Shown here: positions 33,553 through 39,171 of the stretch, one piece after another | How positions within the stretch are numbered: position 1 is the stretch's first letter | Layout: every line of letters begins with the position of its first letter | DNA from: Candidatus Gastranaerophilales bacterium | GTDB taxonomy: Bacteria; Cyanobacteriota; Vampirovibrionia; Gastranaerophilales; Gastranaerophilaceae | Reading direction: 5' to 3' | Assembly (NCBI GenBank): GCA_947589115.1 | Contig: CANPZP010000012.1 | Location: 1 to 39,171, forward strand | DNA: 39,171 nt | Notes under the pieces: model-generated | What the model saw: only the letters and a program-made list of their open reading frames with translations | Database searches by the model: none | Told to the model about the DNA's origin: nothing | Position numbers and translations under genes: made by a program

Positions 33553-34758
33553 TTACTGAACATTTGAAGTTATTCTGTAACCTCTGTTTTTAAGCGCTTT
33601 TTGAATTTCTTCAAAGTGCTGTGCATTTTTTGTTTCCATTGATATTTTTAAGAAACAATCATTAATATCCGTATTTTCGCCGCCTTGGTTATGTCTTACT
33701 CTTATAACATTCGCACCTAAGTCTGCAATAATTGCGGATACATCTTTCAGTTGTCCGGGCTTATCCAGAAGTTCTATAGTTAAATGTGATAATCTTCCGG
33801 TTTTTAACAAACCTCTGTTGATTACCCTTGATAATATATTTACATCAATATTTCCGCCCGAAACAATACATGCGGTTTTTTTGTTTTTAAGAGGTAATTT
33901 TTCAAACATAGCTGCCGCTACGCTCAAAGCTCCGGCACCTTCCGCCACAAGTTTTTGACGTTCCATCAACGTTAATATGGCTGATGCTATTTCATCATCG
34001 GAAACTGTAACAATATCATCCACATATTTTTGACAAAGTTCAAATGTTAAACTTCCCGGTTTTTTCACTGCGGTACCGTCCGCAAATGTATGTACAACAG
34101 GAAGCTCAAGTATTTTTTTATTGAGATAAGACTGATACATACTTCCGGCACCCTGAGCTTGAACACCATATACCTTGCAATCAGGCTTCAAGGTTTTTAG
34201 GGTAAAAGCGACTCCCGAAATAAGTCCGCCCCCTCCAATCGGAACGATAACAGCCTCAACATCCTTTAATTGGTCAAGTATTTCAAGTCCTATTGTACCT
34301 TGCCCCGCAATTACATCTTCATCATCAAACGGATGAATAAACTCCGCTCCGGTTTCCTTTTGAAACTCACAAGCTGCATTATATGCATCATCATATACCC
34401 CGTCAATGAGTTTTATATCGGCGCCATACTTTCTTGTTGCCTCAACTTTAGATATAGGTGCGGTTGCAGGTATAAAAATCGCAGCCTTTATTCCGTTTTT
34501 TTGAGCTGCCAATGCAACACCCTGCGCATGATTTCCCGCAGAACATGCTATTATTCCTTTTCTCTTTTGTTCTTCGGTCAGCTTTGATATTTTATAATAT
34601 GCTCCCCTTAACTTAAAAGAGCCTGTTACTTGTAAATTTTCCGATTTTAAATAAATTTCATGCCCTTCTAATAAGTTTCGGGAAAGTATTAAATCCGTTT
34701 TTCTCGCCGTATCTTTTAAGACATCTGCGGCATCATATATTTTATTAATGTTTAACAC
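33553..34758 (-). CDS. ilvA: Threonine ammonia-lyase with C-terminal ACT domain (GTG start)
   Basis: Encodes 401 aa. It is a PLP enzyme deaminating threonine to 2-oxobutanoate, the entry to isoleucine synthesis. The PLP lysine is Lys49 in TGSFKLRGAYYKI; ACSAGNHAQGVALAA and PIGGGGLISGVA are also present. Residues about 325-401 form one ACT domain (LTIELLDKPGQLKDVSAII), so it is the short ACT-bearing form rather than the long two-domain IlvA of E. coli. The start is GTG at 34758, as no Met occurs before the first conserved block. ilvE lies 2.5 kb away on the other strand. Regulation by the ACT domain is probable. A catabolic TdcB-like role cannot be excluded. Confidence 0.92.
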   Translation of the reverse strand: MLNINKIYDAADVLKDTARKTDLILSRNLLEGHEIYLKSENLQVTGSFKLRGAYYKISKLTEEQKRKGIIACSAGNHAQGVALAAQKNGIKAAIFIPATAPISKVEATRKYGADIKLIDGVYDDAYNAACEFQKETGAEFIHPFDDEDVIAGQGTIGLEILDQLKDVEAVIVPIGGGGLISGVAFTLKTLKPDCKVYGVQAQGAGSMYQSYLNKKILELPVVHTFADGTAVKKPGSLTFELCQKYVDDIVTVSDDEIASAILTLMERQKLVAEGAGALSVAAAMFEKLPLKNKKTACIVSGGNIDVNILSRVINRGLLKTGRLSHLTIELLDKPGQLKDVSAIIADLGANVIRVRHNQGGENTDINDCFLKISMETKNAQHFEEIQKALKNRGYRITSNVQ

Positions 34759-34821
34759 GTGCTTTTCACCTTACTATATTTACTAATTTATGATGTTTTA
34801 TATTAACATAATAATACTTCA

Positions 34822-34849
34822 TTGTGAAATAGAAATTTTAATGTATAAT
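34822..34849 (+). promoter_or_regulatory. Sigma70-type promoter of the glycosyltransferase gene
   Basis: TTGTGA (34822-34827), a 16-nt spacer and TATAAT (34844-34849), with +1 near 34856. A small GTAATC/GATTAC hairpin follows in the leader. Confidence 0.5.
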
Positions 34850-34891
34850 ATTATAGTAATCACAAAGATTACGTATAAACGGAATTATACT

Positions 34892-35777
34892 ATGAAAAAA
34901 GCATCAATAATTACTTTAACATATAATCAGCTTGAAAGAGCAACAAAACCATATATTGAGTCTTTATATAAAAATACCGATGAAAAATTATTTAATCTTA
35001 TAATAGTTGACAATGGTTCAACTGACGGCACAGTAGAATATCTTAAAACGCTCATGAAAGAAAAAAATAATTTACATGTTATTTTTAATGCAGAGAATAA
35101 GGGATATTCAAAAGGAAATAATCAGGGTATTAAATTTGCATTAGAATATAGCCAAAATGCAATGGGGGGGGGGAGATAAAGCCCCTGAATTTATCGGATT
35201 ATTAAATAACGACATATATTTTCAAAAAAATTGGCTTGAAACAATAATAAATTTTATAGAAAATACTCCTGATGCCGGATTGGTTTCTCCTTCTCTGCTT
35301 GGCAGAAAAAAACATAATCTTAAAAAGTTTATTAATAATAAATATAATTTTAAATATAAAAATGCAGCTCACAAAGTAATGTTTGCAAATTTTTGTTGTG
35401 TTTTATTCAGAAAAAACATAGTTGAAGAAATAGGATTGCTGGACGAAAATTTTACTCCCGCATTTTATGAAGATACTGACTTTTCATTCAGATGCACTCA
35501 AGCGGGAAAACAAAATTATGAATTAAATAATGTATATATTTTCCATAATTACAGTCTTACGAGTTCAAAATTAAATAAAATTGATAACATTTATAAAAAG
35601 AATGAACAATATTATTATAAAAAGAACGGCTATATTGCCCAATACGCTTGGGAATCATTTGTAAAAATCAGCACAATTAAATCAAGTCCTTTTTATAAAT
35701 TGATAACTCTTGAAAAATGTATTAAACAAAGATATGAAAAAATATTTAGAGGGTTAAATAAAATCATACAAAAATAA
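34892..35777 (+). CDS. Family 2 glycosyltransferase, interrupted by a poly-G tract (apparent phase-OFF)
   Basis: Reads MKKASIITLTYNQ from ATG 34892. The frame is open upstream to 34790, but the family starts here. It then runs through VDNGSTDGT (nucleotide-sugar Asp) and NKGYSKGNNQGI. A run of ten G (35164-35173) puts it in the wrong frame and TAA ends it at 35177-35179 after 95 aa. The next frame continues with FIGLLNNDIYFQ (metal-binding Asp), FCCVLFRK, and FYEDTDFSFR (ED catalytic region), to TAA at 35775-35777. Nine G would join both halves into 294 aa with all GT2 motifs in order, so this is not a decayed pseudogene. Length changes by three would only add or remove a Gly in a loop. It lies 100 nt before the second pilin-like gene; modification of that protein or a surface glycan is plausible. 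An assembly error is the alternative. Confidence 0.82.
35164..35173 (+). repeat. Homopolymer G10 tract inside the glycosyltransferase gene
   Basis: Ten G in a row following an ATG codon, in AT-rich DNA. Nine or twelve G join the two halves of the gene in one frame; ten G do not. Confidence 0.9.
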
Positions 35778-35816
35778 ACACAAGCTTCATACAAGAGTAT
35801 TTTTTATATTATTTTC

Positions 35817-35845
35817 TTGATAAAAACAAGAATAAGTGTTAAAAT
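35817..35845 (+). promoter_or_regulatory. Sigma70-type promoter of pilin-like gene 2
   Basis: TTGATA (35817-35822), a 17-nt spacer and TAAAAT (35840-35845); +1 is expected at about 35851-35854. From AATAAGTGTT to the C tract it is nearly identical to 2943-3021. Confidence 0.72.
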
Positions 35846-35877
35846 AAGAAGTCATGAAGGATATAAGGAGAGAGAAT

Positions 35878-36610
35878 ATGAAAAATAAGCATCAAATCTA
35901 CCCCCCCCCGTGGCGGAAAAACACTTGCGTTTACTTTATCTGAGGTATTAATTACTCTTGTCGTTATAGGAATTATAGCTGCAATTACCGTTCCGATTGT
36001 AATGCAAAATCATAAAAGAACTGAAACAGCAGCAAGATTGAAGAAAATGTACTCATCTATTTCGCAGGCAATAAAACTTGCGGAAGTAGAACAAGGTGCG
36101 CCCATTTCCGAATGGGGAAATACTTGGGGTGATGCAACATATGAAGATTATAGAGGAAAAAATTACAGCGCCTTATATATATGGAAAAAATATTTAAATA
36201 AATATTTACCGTTAGACAATAATACAGAATGCCATGATTATTCAAGCTGCGATTATTTACTTCAATTTAATGACGGCTCACAGATTGTTTATTTAAGTTG
36301 GACATATAGTCGGAGTTGGACAGCTGTGAATGATACACCAGGTTACTTTTATTTTACTGTTGATGTTAACGGTTTTAAAGGTCCGAATAAAGAAGGCAGT
36401 GACCGTTTTGATTTTTATGTTAACTTAAAAGAGAACCCTAAACACTTATTGGGAGGAACTCTTGTATATAATGAAGTTTATAATAATAAGACAAACTACA
36501 CAAGAGAAGAACTGCTTAAAGACTGTAAATCTGGCTCTGCTGGCCGTTGTCTTGATTTAATTATGAATGACGGATGGGAGATAAAGAACGATTATCCAAG
36601 AAAGCTTTAA
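35878..36610 (+). CDS. Pilin-like protein 2, interrupted by a poly-C tract (apparent phase-OFF)
   Basis: ATG 35878 follows AAGGAGAG. As written, nine C (35901-35909) shift the frame and translation stops at TGA 35941-35943 after 21 aa. Removal of one C (or two extra) gives 243 aa. The 17-residue leader ends GGKTLA, and the methylation motif FTLSEVLITL follows (Phe18, Glu22) with a hydrophobic helix. The globular domain carries DVNGFKGPNKEGSDRF, a Cys-rich middle and a terminal NDGWEIKNDYP. The DVNGxKGPN block recalls the calcium site of GspG-type pseudopilins. The C-terminal motif and the 5' leader match pilin-like gene 1, while the middle has diverged. The first ATG in the pilin frame after the tract is at 36002, which would yield a protein lacking the secretion signal. 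An internal start is therefore not a useful alternative. Confidence 0.83.
35901..35909 (+). repeat. Homopolymer C9 tract in the leader of pilin-like gene 2
   Basis: Nine C starting with the last base of the Tyr codon, at exactly the same codon and with the same length as the tract at 3013-3021. Eight or eleven C give the open frame. Confidence 0.9.
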
Positions 36611-36634
36611 AAAATCCCCTTTTCGGGGATTTTT
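36611..36634. terminator. Bidirectional Rho-independent terminator
   Basis: AAAATCCCC pairs with GGGGATTTT around a short T/C loop, between the convergent pilin-like gene 2 and the nitroreductase gene. T runs are present on both strands. Confidence 0.88.
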
Positions 36635-36635
36635 A

Positions 36636-37148
36636 TTATAAATATTTAACCGTTTCAACAATGGGTTTTCTTTCCTGATGTCTTGGCGAAGGCCCTGCTC
36701 CGTCAGCAGGATAGCCCATAGGCATAAGTAAATACGGTTCTATGTTCTCGGGAAGCTTAAAAACCTCTTTTACTTTTTCGGTATCAAAATAGCATACCCA
36801 GCAAGAGTCAATACCCGTATCTTTTGCGGCGAGCATCATATGGGTGGCAACAATTGATGCATCCATTTCAGCACTTTTTCTTCCGTTAAAAGGATTCGTC
36901 CAAGATTTTGATATATCAGCACAAACTAACAATACGACAGGGGCATTAAATGCATAAGGTGTTAATTCATTAATTTTTTTTAAAGATTCTTCACTTTTTA
37001 AAACATATATTTTTTGAGGTTGAAAATTAACGGCAGTAGGCGCTAACCTCCCCGCTTCAAGGATAATATCCAATTTCTCCTGTTCCACTTGTTTATTTAA
37101 ATACTTTCTTGCTGAAAATCTGTTTTTCGCCAATTCATTAAAACTCAT
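36636..37148 (-). CDS. Nitroreductase-family FMN protein
   Basis: Encodes 170 aa from ATG 37148 with AAGGAG upstream; the frame extends to a TTG at 37169 that is less likely. The N-terminal NRFSARKYLNKQ is the FMN-phosphate Arg motif. AGRLAPTAVNFQPQKIYVL, VATHMMLAAKDTGIDSCWVCYF and LLMPMGYPADG are typical of the small nitroreductase group. It uses FMN and NAD(P)H to reduce nitro compounds, quinones or related substrates; the physiological substrate is unknown. Single gene. Confidence 0.92.
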   Translation of the reverse strand: MSFNELAKNRFSARKYLNKQVEQEKLDIILEAGRLAPTAVNFQPQKIYVLKSEESLKKINELTPYAFNAPVVLLVCADISKSWTNPFNGRKSAEMDASIVATHMMLAAKDTGIDSCWVCYFDTEKVKEVFKLPENIEPYLLMPMGYPADGAGPSPRHQERKPIVETVKYL

Positions 37149-37245
37149 TTTTTCTCCTTTAATTGACAATTTACACTTAAAAAACTATTATTTTATAAAA
37201 AGACGTATTTGACAACATTTTAAAAAAAGTTAACCGGAGCAGAAA

Positions 37246-38262
37246 ATGAACATAGATTGGGCAAATTTAGGATTTACATATATTAAAACACCATACAGAT
37301 ATATTTCAAATTATAAAGATAATAAATGGGATGAAGGTATATTATCCGAAGATGATACCGTAAAAATAAGTGAATGTGCAGGTGTATTACAGTATGCGCA
37401 AACTTGTTTTGAAGGTTTAAAATCATATAGAACGGTTAATAATGAAGTTGTCTGCTTCAGACCCGATTTAAATGCAAAAAGAATGGCTGACTCGGCTAAA
37501 AGATTAGAGATGCCTATTTTCCCCGAAAACAGATTTATACAAGCCGTTATAGAAACCATAAAAGCAAATATAGATTATGTTCCGCCATACGGTTACGGAG
37601 CTACGTTATATATAAGACCTTATATGTTCGGTTCCAATCCGGTAATAGGAGTAAAGCCCGCAAATGAATACCAGTTCAGAATATTTACAACTCCTGTAGG
37701 GCCTTATTTTAAAGGCGGAGTAAAACCGCTTACCATAAGAGTACCCGATTTTGACCGTGCGGCACCAAGAGGCACGGGACATATTAAAGCCGGATTAAAC
37801 TATGCAATGAGCCTCCATGCTATCGTAGATGCTCATAACAAAGGATTTGACGAAAATATGTACCTTGACCCCGCAACCAGAACAAAAGTGGAAGAAACGG
37901 GCGGTGCTAACTTTATTTTCGTTACTAAAGATAATACCGTTGTTACACCAAAGTCCAACAGTATTCTTCCTTCAATTACACGCCGGTCTTTATTGTATGT
38001 TGCCGAAAATTACCTCGGATTAAAAACACAGGAAAGAGAAATCCTTTTTGATGAAGTTAAAGAATTTCAGGAATGCGCTCTTTGCGGTACAGCAGCCGTT
38101 TTATCTCCCGTAGGTAAAATAGTTTACAATTCAGAGGAAATTAATCTGCCCTCAGGCATGCAGGGTATGGGAGAAATTACAAAAAAATTGTATGATACTT
38201 TAACAGGTATCCAGATGGGACGTATCACTCCGCCTGACGGATGGTTATGGAAAGTCGAATAA
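37246..38262 (+). CDS. ilvE: Branched-chain amino acid aminotransferase
   Basis: Encodes 338 aa, the length of class IV type II (BcaT) enzymes. It transfers the amino group between glutamate and the 2-oxo acids of Val, Leu and Ile. The PLP lysine is Lys181 in GTGHIKAGLNYA. QTCFEGLKSYR, RPYMFGSNPVIGVKP, VEETGGANFIF, and ECALCGTAAVLSPVG also match. ATG 37246 follows CGGAG. It is followed after 18 nt by the zinc-ribbon protein gene, possibly on the same transcript. ilvA in this window supplies an isoleucine precursor. Confidence 0.96.
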   Translation: MNIDWANLGFTYIKTPYRYISNYKDNKWDEGILSEDDTVKISECAGVLQYAQTCFEGLKSYRTVNNEVVCFRPDLNAKRMADSAKRLEMPIFPENRFIQAVIETIKANIDYVPPYGYGATLYIRPYMFGSNPVIGVKPANEYQFRIFTTPVGPYFKGGVKPLTIRVPDFDRAAPRGTGHIKAGLNYAMSLHAIVDAHNKGFDENMYLDPATRTKVEETGGANFIFVTKDNTVVTPKSNSILPSITRRSLLYVAENYLGLKTQEREILFDEVKEFQECALCGTAAVLSPVGKIVYNSEEINLPSGMQGMGEITKKLYDTLTGIQMGRITPPDGWLWKVE

Positions 38263-38280
38263 TATTAATTGAGGTGTTAT

Positions 38281-39171
38281 ATGTTTTGCCCTAATTGCGG
38301 AAAAGAAGTAGAAGAAAATCAGAAATATTGTTCTAACTGCGGATACTGCCTTTTAGAGGAGGAGGAACGGCAGGATAAAGAAACAAATAAAGAAAATAAA
38401 TCTTCGGGGCTTTTCGACATCCTTATTCCGATAATTGTAATAGGATTAATTCTTACGGGCTTATTTTTATCTTTCATGAAATCAGATGAAGTCAGTAATT
38501 TTTTCAAAAATGATTCATTAGAACCGCCTAAAGCCGAAAACTGTGAAAGTAAACTTGTTACTGATTTGGCGGTCAGTATATTTGAAGAAAATGACTACTA
38601 TTTTAAATTGTTAGAACCTTATTCAATATCGGATGTATATTTAAAATATCCCCAAGAAGAATCATATGACAGCTCAACAGATAAATATACCTGTTCGGGT
38701 ACAATTGTTGTAACAGCTCAAGAAGAAGGTTTTTTACCGCTTGAAAATGATAATGACTACTATAAAAAAACTTTCTATTTAAAATGGAACGATGATAAAA
38801 CTAAACTTTTAAGCGTTTTAAAGAAATATAATCAATATACCTGTAAAATAGAATATACGTCACAAATATCAGAAGGACAAACATTAGTTAATTCATCATT
38901 CTGCGGAAGCGAAAATGTTTTTGATACATCTGACTTAGGTAAATTTTCCTGTATCGGAGATTGTGAGGATACCATCTTAACTCAGGAATCCGACAACGAA
39001 GAAAATCAACAAGACCAAAATAATCAAACGGATTCATTAAATAACGAATCAGAAATTCAAGAAAATAATACAAAAACAAACATTGAAGAGGAAAAACCCT
39101 CTCAAGAGAAAAAACATAAGCAAGAAATCGAAAACAATCAGGAAAAGCAAAGTGAAGTTCAATCTCCTAAA
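38281..39171 (+). CDS. Zinc-ribbon membrane protein (3' end beyond the window)
   Basis: At least 297 codons, open to the window edge. ATG 38281 follows GAGGTG. The N-terminus MFCPNCGKEVEENQKYCSNCG is a zinc ribbon with two CxxC pairs (residues 3-6 and 17-20). An acidic linker and one membrane helix (about residues 44-65, LIPIIVIGLILTGLFLSF) follow. The outer part has a mixed beta domain with several Cys (about 80-235). From about 235 it is a Gln/Glu/Asn/Lys-rich, probably disordered tail. Zinc-ribbon-plus-single-helix proteins are common, and the role is unknown. The helix orientation places the ribbon in the cytoplasm. Confidence 0.85.
   Translation, partial: MFCPNCGKEVEENQKYCSNCGYCLLEEEERQDKETNKENKSSGLFDILIPIIVIGLILTGLFLSFMKSDEVSNFFKNDSLEPPKAENCESKLVTDLAVSIFEENDYYFKLLEPYSISDVYLKYPQEESYDSSTDKYTCSGTIVVTAQEEGFLPLENDNDYYKKTFYLKWNDDKTKLLSVLKKYNQYTCKIEYTSQISEGQTLVNSSFCGSENVFDTSDLGKFSCIGDCEDTILTQESDNEENQQDQNNQTDSLNNESEIQENNTKTNIEEEKPSQEKKHKQEIENNQEKQSEVQSPK

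Noticed and set aside
34790-34891. Upstream extension of the glycosyltransferase frame
   Set aside because: The extra 34 residues lie upstream of or across the predicted promoter and precede the normal family start at MKKASIITLTYN.
36002-36610. Pilin-like gene 2 starting at the internal ATG 36002
   Set aside because: This would drop the leader, methylation motif and membrane helix; no ribosome-binding site. The start is at 35878 before the C tract.
1-39171. Prophage, insertion sequence, CRISPR array or integrated element
   Set aside because: No transposase, integrase, phage structural gene, regularly spaced repeat or tRNA-junction repeat was seen, and base composition is even.

Overview
The window is AT-rich (roughly two thirds A+T), densely coded chromosomal DNA with one tRNA and no phage, transposase, integrase or CRISPR signal. 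The best fit is a gut Candidatus Gastranaerophilales (Melainabacteria/Vampirovibrionia, the non-photosynthetic sister group of Cyanobacteria). This is inferred from the pilin-like proteins with an FTLxEVLITL methylation motif and a C-terminal DGWEIKxDYP motif, Asn-rich lineage proteins, short FKG motifs, a Mini-RNase III, a stand-alone PhoB/RpaB-like regulator and the overall codon use. It has not been verified by any database search.

Layout. 1-5300: cell-surface region with a GDPD-like protein, a secreted matrixin-like metalloprotease, a membrane-anchored GH88/GH105-like hydrolase, a pilin-like gene broken by a poly-C tract, and two proteins carrying a repeated beta-type module. 5300-10500 (minus strand): tRNA-Ser(UGA), nadB-nadC, and an APC permease with a secreted WG-repeat protein. 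10500-14100: mini-RNase III, a CgeB-like glycosyltransferase overlapping a response regulator, and an EF-hand protein. 14100-21800: cysK with an HD phosphohydrolase, an MCE/MlaD protein, an SDR, yraN, and the aroC-aroK-aroB-surE run. 21800-26900: a 762-residue Asn-rich protein, a candidate small RNA, deoB, a ferredoxin and a lineage protein whose 3' end contains an antisense scrap of another gene. 27000-33550: adk-map-bifunctional nuclease, a DUF1858 protein, rplI, a small-ORF/hairpin region, a membrane protein and a UvrD-like helicase. 33550-39171: ilvA, a family 2 glycosyltransferase broken by a poly-G tract, a second pilin-like gene broken by a poly-C tract, a nitroreductase, ilvE and a truncated zinc-ribbon membrane protein.

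The most interesting system is a set of three apparent contingency (phase-variable) loci. Two pilin-like genes 33 kb apart share an almost identical promoter, leader and start region. Each has nine C at the same codon, inside the leader that prepilin peptidase would remove. A glycosyltransferase immediately upstream of the second pilin has ten G in the middle of its catalytic domain. As written, all three are out of frame by one base. Losing one base from each tract restores a complete family-typical protein, so slipped-strand ON/OFF switching of a surface fibre and a possible modifying enzyme is the leading reading. A shared +1 homopolymer assembly error is the main alternative.

Other points: four genes have a sigma70-type promoter placed so that the predicted +1 is the A of the ATG, with no Shine-Dalgarno (leaderless mRNAs). 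There is a roughly 150-nt candidate small RNA with its own promoter and terminator upstream of deoB, and a leader region before the gene at 30274 with two tiny ORFs and a pseudoknot-like element.
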